Positions 1 through 6,129 of a stretch of 12,997 bases of DNA are shown in pieces. Each line of letters opens with the position of its first letter. Positions within the stretch are counted from its first letter, which is position 1. The position numbers were made by a program, and so were the translations under genes. Origin of the DNA: Chloroflexota bacterium. Its GTDB lineage: Bacteria > Chloroflexota > Dormibacteria > Dormibacterales > Dormibacteraceae. Under the pieces are notes generated by a model. That model did not search any database. It was not told the DNA's origin and saw only the letters and a list, made by a program, of their open reading frames with translations. Location: positions 1 through 12,997 of the forward strand of contig VBGE01000090.1 of assembly GCA_005880345.1 (NCBI GenBank). Direction: 5' to 3'.

Positions 1-953
1 GGCGAGATGTATGTGGAGAGGCCCTGGGCCACATGGAACGCATCTTTGAAGTGTCCGAATTCCTGCGTACCTGTGAAGGCCGATGCGGAGGCCATCATGA
101 TCGCCGCAGCGCCGATCACAACCACCAACGCACCGATCACCGTGTCGGCCTTTTCGTAGCCGAGCCAGCGCGGCGTGATGCGCTTGTCGATGACATTGGA
201 CTGCTGGAAGAAGAGCTGCCAGGGAGCAACGGTGGTTCCGACCACCGCGACGATCAACAGGGTCGCGTTGGAGCTCAGGCCACCCTGTACGCCGGGGATG
301 AGGAATCCGGTGACCACCTGCCGCGCGTCAGGATGGCTCAGCACCGCCAGCGGAAGCACCAGAAGGCTCGCGAAAAGAAACACGAACATCGCTCGTTCCC
401 AGCGGCGGAAGTTGCCTGTGATCGTGATGCCTATGAGCAGCAGCGCGGACACAGGGACAACCACTGCCGGATTCAGGCCGAAATGCTCGCCCGCCATGCT
501 GATGCCCATGAATTCCGTGCTGATGGTCAGGAAATTGAGCAAGAAGATCCCCGCCACCGAGTACCAGCCCCAGAACCGGCCGAATCGCTCGCTGATGAGG
601 CGTGCATAGCCGACGCCGGTCACCGCACCGAGGCGTACCACCATCTCCTGGTTCACGATGAGGACCGGGATCAGAAGCAGGAGAGTCCACAGCAGCGAGT
701 AACCGAAGTCCTGGCCGGCCTGGGCATAGGTCGAGACGCCGCCGGCGTCGTTGTCGCCGACCATGACGATGATGCCGGGGCCGACGATGGCGAGGAGCGT
801 CAGGACGCGGCGGCGCCATGTGCGGCGCGGCGAGACGTCGCTGGCGCGAATGGTGCCGAACGCGCCGTGGATGTCGCCGAGATGCATCTCGTCGAGCACC
901 GCCGAGGTTGGCTTCGAGCGCGAGTCCTTTCGATCTGGCTCGCGCTCGGCCAC
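1..953 (-). CDS. NRAMP-family divalent metal transporter, NRMT-like variant (partial, C-terminus beyond window)
   Basis: Inner-membrane metal-ion/proton-type transporter of the SLC11/NRAMP fold. About 317 residues are visible and the gene runs off the left edge. Translating the minus strand from GTG at 953 gives a charged cytosolic N-terminus of about 55 residues, then alternating hydrophobic helices. TM1 reads GPGIIVMVGDNDAGG, so the canonical DPGN is D69-A-G-G. TM6 reads GTTVAPWQLFFQQS, so the canonical MPH is A243-P-W. In classical Mn/Fe NRAMPs the Asn of DPGN and the Met of MPH coordinate the metal. Their loss, especially Met to Ala, is the hallmark described for NRAMP-related Mg2+ transporters, so Mg2+ is a likelier substrate than Mn2+ (inference). 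The start lies 7 bp after the stop of the MgtE-N/CBS gene, with no good Shine-Dalgarno, so translation is probably coupled to that gene. An ATG about 35 codons downstream is a less likely start. Confidence 0.88.
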   Translation of the reverse strand, partial: MAEREPDRKDSRSKPTSAVLDEMHLGDIHGAFGTIRASDVSPRRTWRRRVLTLLAIVGPGIIVMVGDNDAGGVSTYAQAGQDFGYSLLWTLLLLIPVLIVNQEMVVRLGAVTGVGYARLISERFGRFWGWYSVAGIFLLNFLTISTEFMGISMAGEHFGLNPAVVVPVSALLLIGITITGNFRRWERAMFVFLFASLLVLPLAVLSHPDARQVVTGFLIPGVQGGLSSNATLLIVAVVGTTVAPWQLFFQQSNVIDKRITPRWLGYEKADTVIGALVVVIGAAAIMMASASAFTGTQEFGHFKDAFHVAQGLSTYIS

Positions 954-960
954 TACTGGT

Positions 961-2244
961 CTATACCCCGCTGCTCGCTTCGACTCGCGCGCGCCAGTCT
1001 TCCGGCACGAGCGCTTCGATGACGTCGTCTGATGAGATGGCTCCGATCAGGTTGTACGCGGCGTCGGTCACTGCGAGCGCGCTCAGGTTGTAGTCGGCCA
1101 TCATCAGCGTGACGTCGGTGATGTCGGCATTGCCGGCGACCGACACTGTAGTCAGGTCGAGATCCTCCACAAGGCGATCGAGATTGGTGCGCATCAGGTC
1201 GGGCACCGAGATGCTGCCGATGAATCTGCCTTCGTCCTCAGTGATGAAGACGACGCCCAGCAGCGCATGCGGCGCCTTGTCGTCGATGCGCACAGCCTCC
1301 AGCGCCATGTCCACGGTCGCGCCTCGGATGACCCAGACGTAGTCCGGGCTCATCATGCCTCCGGCCGTCGTGGGATGGTACTGGAGCAGCTTGCGCAGCT
1401 TGTGCTGCTGGTTGGCCGACATCATGTCGAACACCGGCTTGCGCCTTTCCTGGTCCAGCTCGCTCAGCAGGTCGGCCGCGTCGTCAGGCGCCATGCGCTC
1501 GAGGATTTGCGCCGCGTCCTCGTTGGACTTTGATTTGATGAATTCGATCTGGTGCTCAGGGTCGAGCTCTTCGAAAATGTCCGCGGTCAGCGCCGGGTCA
1601 CTCTCGACAGCCTCGATGATCTCCTGCCCTTCTTCATGCGAGGCGCCCTCGACGATGTCCGCGATCTGCGCGGGATGCAGGCGCCGTAGTCGCTGGAGCG
1701 GCATGAGCAGCTTCGCGGTCGGGACATGCCCCATGAAAGGCTGCACGTCCTTCCAGTCGAGGATGGCGTGACGGCGCAGATCGGGCCTTCTGCGCCGCGG
1801 CACGAGCCGTCGCAGCATTGCCTGGGGGCTCCGGTCGATGCCGGCGAGGTACCAGCCGGTGTCACCGGGCGAGAGCACCAGGTCGTGAGCCTGCACGATC
1901 CGGCCCTTGACCACGTCGACCAGGTGCCTGCCGAGCACGTCGGCCGCGAGCAGGACCTCGCCGGGGCGCCGCTGGAACGCCTCGGTGCGAATCGTGTGCG
2001 TGTTGAGCCGGACCCCACCTGGTTCGAGCCTCTCGATGAGGTCCTTGGCGATGAATACGTCCTGTGCGCCGACGCGCACCTTGAGCCCGCCCAGGGGCGG
2101 ATAGGCGCCGTCCGCCAGCTTGACCACGATGTCCTGCAGGCGCCCGACCTCCGTGCCGGCCGGGTTGAGCACCGGGGCGCGCAGGAGCTGCGTCAGCATC
2201 AGCCGGCGTTTGTCTTTGATCTTCCTCGTGTGGTCGTCACTCAT
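961..2244 (-). CDS. PRC-barrel / MgtE N-terminal / tandem CBS domain protein (no membrane domain)
   Basis: A soluble 427-residue protein built from the cytosolic half of an MgtE Mg2+ channel. Residues about 15-135 look like PRC-barrel-type segments (GTEVGRLQDIVVKLADG, then a second copy-like LLAADVLGRHLVDVVKGRIV). Residues about 185-290 are the helical MgtE-N superhelix (LHPAQIADIVEG, LDPEHQIEFI, MAPDDAADLLSEL). Residues about 293-420 form two CBS domains beginning with the MgtE-type TAGGMMSPDYV. The five-helix MgtE channel domain is absent: the protein stops after CBS2. In MgtE these domains sense cytosolic Mg2+ and gate the pore, so a role as a detached Mg2+ or nucleotide sensor for the adjacent NRAMP protein is plausible (inference). 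ATG at 2244 is preceded by an AGGGGTAAAGGG purine tract and lies 4 bp after the CDF gene stop. The three genes therefore look like one operon. Confidence 0.9.
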   Translation of the reverse strand: MSDDHTRKIKDKRRLMLTQLLRAPVLNPAGTEVGRLQDIVVKLADGAYPPLGGLKVRVGAQDVFIAKDLIERLEPGGVRLNTHTIRTEAFQRRPGEVLLAADVLGRHLVDVVKGRIVQAHDLVLSPGDTGWYLAGIDRSPQAMLRRLVPRRRRPDLRRHAILDWKDVQPFMGHVPTAKLLMPLQRLRRLHPAQIADIVEGASHEEGQEIIEAVESDPALTADIFEELDPEHQIEFIKSKSNEDAAQILERMAPDDAADLLSELDQERRKPVFDMMSANQQHKLRKLLQYHPTTAGGMMSPDYVWVIRGATVDMALEAVRIDDKAPHALLGVVFITEDEGRFIGSISVPDLMRTNLDRLVEDLDLTTVSVAGNADITDVTLMMADYNLSALAVTDAAYNLIGAISSDDVIEALVPEDWRARVEASSGV

Positions 2245-2248
2245 CCCT

Positions 2249-2890
2249 TTACCCCTGACCCCGTTGATTGGCCCAATTATGCCGCCACTCTTCGAGTGCC
2301 TCCCGGGCTTCCGGAACCAGCCACACGAGCAGGGCCAGCGCAGCCACGTACTGGGCCCACCACCAGCCGAGCCACATGCTCGCGAGCAAGCCGGCCAACG
2401 TGACAGCGGCGAGGTAGGCGCAGCTCACCGTCTCGGCAATGTCGGCACGTAGCGAGGGGCTCTGCACCACCTCGTTGACGCGGCGCTTGGCGCCCGCGAG
2501 CAGAGGCATGGCGACCAGGGCGGCGACGCTTACAGCGACTCCGAGCACCGAGCCTTCCGGTATGACACGCAGCGCGAGGCCGGCAATCGACGAGAGGACG
2601 ACGTACGCGCAAAGGGCCACCAGTAAGACCGCCGAAATGCTGACTGTCTGGCGTTCCAGCCGGTCGAGATCGCCAGCCTGCGATGGGCTTGACTCCGCCA
2701 GCAGACGGCGATACAGCAGGACCCCGCTCAAGAGCTCGACCACGGAATCGATGCCGAAGGCGGTGAGCAGCAAGCTGCGAGCAGCAACTCCCGCGACGAC
2801 AGCGACAACCGCTTCGACGCTCATCCACGCGACCGTTGCAAGCTCGAGCCTCACTCCGTGCCGGATCGCAGCCGCGCGCGAAATGCTCAC
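2249..2890 (-). CDS. CDF-type (cation efflux family) membrane protein, short form
   Basis: A 213-residue integral membrane protein related to cation diffusion facilitators. Conserved signatures are FGIDSVVELLSG at about residues 45-56, the place of the TM2 metal-site Asp, and SLRADIAETVSCAYLAA at about 146-162, corresponding to the TM5 metal-site helix in which the usual second Asp is replaced by Cys. The protein ends soon after its last hydrophobic helix and lacks the cytosolic C-terminal metal-binding domain of full-length CDFs, as is common in this short subfamily. The start is GTG at 2890, chosen because RLELATVAWMSVEAVVA upstream of the next Met is conserved-looking TM1 sequence. It is the first gene of the operon with the MgtE-N/CBS and NRAMP genes, and it is divergent from the HEAT-like gene with only 36 bp between the starts. 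The transported ion is not determinable from sequence. Confidence 0.82.
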   Translation of the reverse strand: MSISRAAAIRHGVRLELATVAWMSVEAVVAVVAGVAARSLLLTAFGIDSVVELLSGVLLYRRLLAESSPSQAGDLDRLERQTVSISAVLLVALCAYVVLSSIAGLALRVIPEGSVLGVAVSVAALVAMPLLAGAKRRVNEVVQSPSLRADIAETVSCAYLAAVTLAGLLASMWLGWWWAQYVAALALLVWLVPEAREALEEWRHNWANQRGQG

Positions 2891-2926
2891 GATTGCATTC
2901 TCGGTCGACTAGGATCGGCTGCGGAC

Positions 2927-3733
2927 ATGCCGGGCTCGGTTGACACGTACCGCGCGGAGCTGAAGAAGCTCAAGGACTGGGAGCCCTACCTCAAGAAGCA
3001 CTCCGGCCTGCCCGGCCCGCGCGCGAACCTCGAGCTGGTGGCCGCCGTGGCCGAGGAGGCCGACCCCGACCGCCTCTGGCGACTGTCTGCATCGCGGGAC
3101 GAGTTCCTGGCGCTGTGCGGGACTGCGGGGCTCGGCCGGGTCGCGCTGATGGAGCCGGAGACCGTCATGACCTGGCTGCGCGAGCTCGCGTCAGACCCGC
3201 GCTGGCGCGTGCGCGAAGGCGTCGCCATGGCGCTGCAGCGCCTGGGACGCGAGAACATGTCGCGCCTGATCGCGGAGATGAAGGTGTGGTCACGCGGCGA
3301 TGCGTTCGTCCAGCGTGCGGTAGTCGCAGGCCTGTGCGATCCCCCGATCCTGAAGACGAACGGGGACACGGTCGAGGTGCTCGCCATCCTCGACGCCATC
3401 ACCGGCATGCTCGCGTCCAGCACCGACCGCAAACACGAAGGGTTTCGCGTCCTACGCCAGGCGCTCGGCTACGGCTGGAGCGTGGCCGCCGCCGCGGCGC
3501 CGCAAAACGCCACGCCATACCTCGACAAATGGCTGCGCTCCACAGACAAGGACGTGGCGTGGGTGATGCAGAGCAACCTGAAGAAGGCGCGGATGGCTGA
3601 CGTGGGCAAGTCCCTGACGTTGAGACCGAAAGCCAAGGCCAAGGCCAAGGCCAAGACCAAGGCCAAGCCCAAACCCAAGGCCAAGCCGAAAGCGAAACCG
3701 AAGCGAGCTCCGGCTAAGCGCGCTCGAAGATGA
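2927..3733 (+). CDS. HEAT/ALK-repeat-like protein with histone-H1-like Lys/Ala/Pro tail
   Basis: A 268-residue soluble protein. Residues about 60-225 are helical and contain repeat-like segments such as WLRELASDPRWRVREGVAMA and the helix pair around AFVQRAVVAGLCDP, resembling the HEAT-like repeats of AlkD-type DNA alkylation repeat proteins. I cannot confirm a catalytic site. Residues about 235-268 are almost entirely Lys, Ala and Pro (KAKAKAKAKTKAKPKPKAKP followed by KR/AKR-rich residues), similar to histone-H1-like or HU-tail extensions that bind DNA non-specifically. DNA or RNA association is therefore likely, function otherwise unknown. ATG at 2927 is favoured, with AGGA 12 nt upstream. 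An upstream in-frame start at 2858 would run through the divergent CDF gene start. The last 20 bp overlap the tail of the convergent DDN-family gene. Confidence 0.75.
   Translation: MPGSVDTYRAELKKLKDWEPYLKKHSGLPGPRANLELVAAVAEEADPDRLWRLSASRDEFLALCGTAGLGRVALMEPETVMTWLRELASDPRWRVREGVAMALQRLGRENMSRLIAEMKVWSRGDAFVQRAVVAGLCDPPILKTNGDTVEVLAILDAITGMLASSTDRKHEGFRVLRQALGYGWSVAAAAAPQNATPYLDKWLRSTDKDVAWVMQSNLKKARMADVGKSLTLRPKAKAKAKAKTKAKPKPKAKPKAKPKRAPAKRARR
3629..3709 (+). repeat. Low-complexity hexamer-like repeat coding for KA/KP tail
   Basis: An imprecise tandem array of the 6-mer GCCAAG (variants ACCAAG, CCCAAA, CCGAAA, GCGAAA) encodes alternating Lys-Ala and Lys-Pro at the C-terminus of the HEAT-like protein. 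The third-position variation keeps the Lys-x pattern, which points to selection on the protein tail and not on the DNA repeat. Length polymorphism between strains is likely. Confidence 0.8.
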
Positions 3734-4145
3734 CGATCGGAATCTCCCGACTCGTCAGCGCCTGCTGCCGCTCGAGATAATCGATCCGGCCGGCGAGCTG
3801 CTTGCGCTCTTCCGGGTCTGCGGTACGCGCCCGTACCTCATGGCGCTCCGATCCCACCTCGATCGTTGCCCGAGGGTTCTTCAACAGGTTCCCGTACCAG
3901 GCCGGCGCACTGTCATTGCCGTTGTTCGACGCAATCGCCAGGAATTGATCACCGTTCATGCGGTACCCGAGCACCACGGTGCGCGGCTCACCTGACTTTG
4001 CGCCGGTCGTCGTCAGCAGCATTGGCTTGGTCGAGGCCAGCTGACCGCTCAGCTGCCCTCCGTTGGCGCGGAACTCCTCGATCAGCTTCTGATTGAACGC
4101 CTTCATATCGCTCGGAATCTGCGGGCGCGTTGGTTTGCTCGACAT
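3714..4145 (-). CDS. F420H2-dependent quinone reductase / deazaflavin-dependent nitroreductase (DDN) family protein
   Basis: 143 residues, the usual length of the DDN-type split beta-barrel family that uses the deazaflavin cofactor F420 to reduce quinones or nitro compounds. Family hallmarks are LLTTTGAKSGEPRTVVLGY (about residues 43-61), in which the TGAKSG/R segment contacts the cofactor phosphates, then AIASNNGNDSAPAWYGNLLK and NPRATIEVG (about 71-99), and the C-terminal REIPIVIFER strand. ATG at 4145 has no Shine-Dalgarno. A TAGGGT -10-like hexamer at 4152-4157 ends 6 nt before the ATG, compatible with a leaderless transcript. The 3' end overlaps the convergent HEAT-like gene by 20 bp. 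Substrate unknown; the family assignment is secure. Confidence 0.88.
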   Translation of the reverse strand: MSSKPTRPQIPSDMKAFNQKLIEEFRANGGQLSGQLASTKPMLLTTTGAKSGEPRTVVLGYRMNGDQFLAIASNNGNDSAPAWYGNLLKNPRATIEVGSERHEVRARTADPEERKQLAGRIDYLERQQALTSREIPIVIFERA

Positions 4146-4212
4146 GTCTTTACCCTAACGCGCCATCGCGAGTAAGCATGCAGCGCGTCCCGTTCTCCTT
4201 TCTGGAGGTGGT
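4146..4212. promoter_or_regulatory. Divergent intergenic promoter region
   Basis: 67 bp separate the start of the minus-strand DDN gene from the plus-strand membrane-anchored gene. On the minus strand, TAGGGT (4157 down to 4152) fits the TAnnnT -10 pattern and would place transcription start at the ATG. On the plus strand, the visible element is the strong Shine-Dalgarno GGAGGT at 4204-4209. No clear -35 boxes are recognisable. Confidence 0.35.
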
Positions 4213-4638
4213 GTGTTGAGTCAGACCACAATCGTCGTGCTGTTCGTAGCGATCGTCGTCATCGTGGTCGCGATCGCCCTCGCGATTGGGCTCTCGCGAC
4301 GCTCGAAGCTGCGTGGCCTGCCCGAAGAGTCGCGCGTTCGCTATGCGCGCTCATGGCGCGGGGTTGAAAACCGTTTTATCGACGACCCCGCCGGAGCGGT
4401 CCAGGAAGCGGACCGGGTCGTGGTGATGATGCTGAGTGAACAGGGGGCCACGCTCAGCGACCAGCGGCACATCCCGGATGACCTGCGCAGGGCTCGCGAA
4501 GCTGCAGCCGCCGACCAGGGCCGGCAAGGCACCGAAGGGATGCGGATGGCGCTGGTCCACTACAAGCGGATCGTCGACCACGGCGTCGGTGCCTCGCATC
4601 TGAAGAGGGAGGGTTATCGCAGGGAGGTGGCTTCATGA
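4213..4638 (+). CDS. Membrane-anchored small protein sharing a domain with the downstream gene
   Basis: 141 residues. Residues about 5-27 form one strongly hydrophobic helix (TIVVLFVAIVVIVVAIALAI) followed by RRSK, predicting a single-pass anchor with the rest in the cytoplasm. The soluble part carries the pattern W-x3-E-x-RF-I-D-D-P-x2-A-V-x2-AD, then a helical stretch ending TEGMRMALVHYKRIVDHG. The same pattern is found in small hypothetical proteins of actinobacteria; no biochemical function is known to me. GGAGGT at 4204-4209 serves either GTG 4213 or TTG 4216. The TTG has the better spacing (about 7 nt) and would remove one residue. The stop overlaps the next ATG as ATGA, so the two are translationally coupled. 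Confidence 0.75.
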   Translation: MLSQTTIVVLFVAIVVIVVAIALAIGLSRRSKLRGLPEESRVRYARSWRGVENRFIDDPAGAVQEADRVVVMMLSEQGATLSDQRHIPDDLRRAREAAAADQGRQGTEGMRMALVHYKRIVDHGVGASHLKREGYRREVAS

Positions 4639-5084
4639 GCGTGTCAGAGAGAAGAGTGTCCGACCGCCGCAACGAAACCAGGTCGGTCCCGGGACCGCCC
4701 CCCGACCCGCCGCAAGCGACGATGCGCACCAACCCCGGTACGGAAGGGGCCGTGCGCGACAACCCGGAGGTGATGGGACGTACCGAACCTCAGGTGATCA
4801 CGCAGCAGCGCAACCCCACCAGCGACATCTGGCCTAACACGGGCGAGCTCGAAACGCGCTTCATGCAGATCCAGTCGGAGTTCATCGAAGAGCCACGTGC
4901 CGCAGTCAAAAAGGCGGAGCGCCTGATCGAAGAAGCAATCGACCAGATGACCAAGACGATGCACGAGCGCATGCACTCCATGCACCGAGATGCCGAGGGC
5001 GACGGCGACACGGAGCAGCTTCGGCTGACGATGCAGCAGTATCGCGAATTCATTCAGTCGCTCGGTGGGCACCGCGCGACCTAG
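4635..5084 (+). CDS. Soluble paralogue-like partner of the upstream anchored protein
   Basis: 149 residues, no membrane helix. Residues 1-70 are polar, Pro/Arg-rich and probably disordered. Residues about 71-145 repeat the upstream gene's domain: ELETRFMQIQSEFIEEP, then RAAVKKAERLIEEAIDQM, and the C-terminal TEQLRLTMQQYREFIQSLG, aligning with RF-IDDP-AVQEADR and TEGMRMALVHYKRIVD of the anchored protein. ATG 4635 sits 7 nt after GGAGG (4623-4627) and overlaps the previous stop by 4 bp. Two co-translated proteins with the same domain, one anchored and one free, suggest a heteromeric or competing pair at the membrane (inference). Function unknown. Confidence 0.75.
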   Translation: MSVSERRVSDRRNETRSVPGPPPDPPQATMRTNPGTEGAVRDNPEVMGRTEPQVITQQRNPTSDIWPNTGELETRFMQIQSEFIEEPRAAVKKAERLIEEAIDQMTKTMHERMHSMHRDAEGDGDTEQLRLTMQQYREFIQSLGGHRAT

Positions 5085-5097
5085 AGCGGGATTCGAC

Positions 5098-5144
5098 GCG
5101 GAGCCGGCAACGGGGCGCCTACGCCTCGACCGGCTCCGCCTTTT
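5098..5144 (+). terminator. Rho-independent-like terminator
   Basis: GCGGAGCCGG (5098-5107) and CCGGCTCCGC (5130-5139) form a perfect 10-bp stem with a 22-nt loop that can itself fold, followed by CTTTTG. It lies 13 bp after the stop of the two-gene unit. The U-tract is short (four T), so efficiency is uncertain. Confidence 0.6.
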
Positions 5145-5161
5145 GTCCGACTGGCGGCCGC

Positions 5162-5167
5162 TAGCAT
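5162..5167 (+). promoter_or_regulatory. Possible -10 element (TAGCAT) for a leaderless EamA transcript
   Basis: TAGCAT matches TAnnnT and ends 7 nt before CTG 5175, the only plausible start of the EamA gene. A transcription start at or next to 5175 would explain the lack of a Shine-Dalgarno. No well-spaced -35 is visible, so this is tentative. Confidence 0.3.
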
Positions 5168-5174
5168 CTTCTGA

Positions 5175-6020
5175 CTGAACCAGTTCCTCTCCCCCGCCGC
5201 CGCCCTCGGAGCAGCCGCCACTCTCGGCGTTGCCGATTTCAGCGGTGGCCTGGCGGGCAGGCGATCTCCGCCGCCGGGAGTCGCCATCGGCATCGAAACC
5301 GTCGGCCTTGTGGTCGCGCTCCCCTTCGCCCTGTGGATCCTGCCCTTTCGGCTCGATCTGGGGGCGGCTGCTTTCGGATTTGCCGGCGGAGTGGTGGGTG
5401 GCTTCGGTCTGATCCTCTTCTATCGCGCGATGGCGATGAACCTCATCGGGGTCGTCGCGCCTGTGTCGGCCGTAGTGGCCGCCGCGATTCCGGTGATGCT
5501 GGGGGTGGCCGTGGGCGGGGAGAGGCTTCACCTCGGACAGGTCGGCGGGATCGTGCTCGGCCTGGCGGCGATCGCCTTGATCAACGGAGGCGGCGGCGCT
5601 CCGACCAAGGCCGCCCGAACCGCGGTCGGACTCGCGATCGTCGCGGGGATCGGCTTCGGGCTGTTCTTCGTCTTCAACCACGCGGGGAGCTCTGGGGGTG
5701 TCACAACTTTTGTCAGCGGACGATTCGGCTCGGCATTGGCGTCGTTCTGCTTTGCGTTGTTCAGCCGCGTATCCCCTCTGCCTCGCCGAAGCGTGCTGCC
5801 GATCATCGCGATTGGTGGATCGTTCGACGGCATCGGGGTCGTGCTCTATCTCTTCGCGACGTTTCACGGCTTGCTGTCGCTCAGCGCGGTGCTCACGTCG
5901 TTCTATCCGGCCTTCACCGTGCTGTGCGCGCGCCTGTTCATCGGCGAGAAACTGGCGGCCATCCAGCTGTTGGGCGCAGTCCTGGCCATCGCTGCCGTGG
6001 CTCTCATCGCAGCGACCTGA
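5175..6020 (+). CDS. EamA/DMT-family drug-metabolite transporter with non-canonical start
   Basis: 281 residues if read from CTG 5175, the normal size of a ten-helix DMT permease with two EamA repeats. Repeat 1 begins with AALGAAATLGVADFSGG and ends near LGLAAIALIN; repeat 2 begins with VGLAIVAGIGFGLFFVFNHA and ends with FIGEKLAAIQLLGAVLAIAA, the usual E-x-L glutamate position. The first ATG/GTG/TTG in frame is GTG 5310, which would remove TM1 and part of TM2. In-frame codons between the TGA at 5172 and 5310 contain no standard start, yet encode convincing TM1 sequence. I therefore place the start at CTG 5175, directly after that TGA, possibly leaderless. A base error in a true ATG/GTG is the main alternative. 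The substrate is unknown. It is convergent with the tRNA-Arg. Confidence 0.78.
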   Translation: MNQFLSPAAALGAAATLGVADFSGGLAGRRSPPPGVAIGIETVGLVVALPFALWILPFRLDLGAAAFGFAGGVVGGFGLILFYRAMAMNLIGVVAPVSAVVAAAIPVMLGVAVGGERLHLGQVGGIVLGLAAIALINGGGGAPTKAARTAVGLAIVAGIGFGLFFVFNHAGSSGGVTTFVSGRFGSALASFCFALFSRVSPLPRRSVLPIIAIGGSFDGIGVVLYLFATFHGLLSLSAVLTSFYPAFTVLCARLFIGEKLAAIQLLGAVLAIAAVALIAAT

Positions 6021-6022
6021 AG

Positions 6023-6095
6023 TGCCCCGCTGAGGATTCGAACCTCAGACCCTCTGTTTAGAAGACAGATGCTCTATCCACTGAGCTAGCGGGGC
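6023..6095 (-). tRNA. tRNA-Arg (anticodon TCT)
   Basis: On the minus strand GCCCCGC pairs with GCGGGGC (7-bp acceptor). The D arm is GCTC-AGTGGATA-GAGC. The anticodon arm is TCTGT-CTTCTAA-ACAGA with anticodon TCT reading AGA/AGG. The variable loop is GGGTC, the T arm is TGAGG-TTCGAAT-CCTCA and the discriminator is A. The length is 73 nt. CCA is not encoded and must be added post-transcriptionally. It lies antisense between the EamA stop and the carboxypeptidase start. Confidence 0.97.
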
Positions 6096-6129
6096 GGCTC
6101 TCGCATTCGGGAGAATACCCGGAGGGGTC

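Noticed and set aside
33..1022. Plus-strand open frame of about 330 codons opposite the NRAMP gene
   Set aside because: The composition is Arg/His/Asp/Glu-rich nonsense, while the minus-strand frame gives a clear multi-helix NRAMP with family motifs.
2858..2926. Upstream in-frame extension of the HEAT-like gene
   Set aside because: It would overlap the start of the divergent CDF gene, encodes no recognisable sequence, and a better ATG exists at 2927.
3629..3709. Tandem repeat as a CRISPR or regulatory array
   Set aside because: There are no spacers. The 6-bp period follows Lys-Ala/Lys-Pro codons in frame, so it is protein-coding low complexity.
5172..5174. TGA just upstream of the EamA coding sequence as a possible second selenocysteine codon
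   Set aside because: The in-frame sequence between the TAG at 5082 and this TGA has no start codon and crosses the terminator hairpin, so it is not coding.
4644..5867. Long minus-strand open frame of about 400 codons opposite the small-protein pair and the EamA gene
   Set aside because: Its product is low-complexity, rich in Asp/Arg/His/Glu/Gln with no recognisable domain. It is the antisense shadow of well-supported plus-strand genes in GC-rich DNA.
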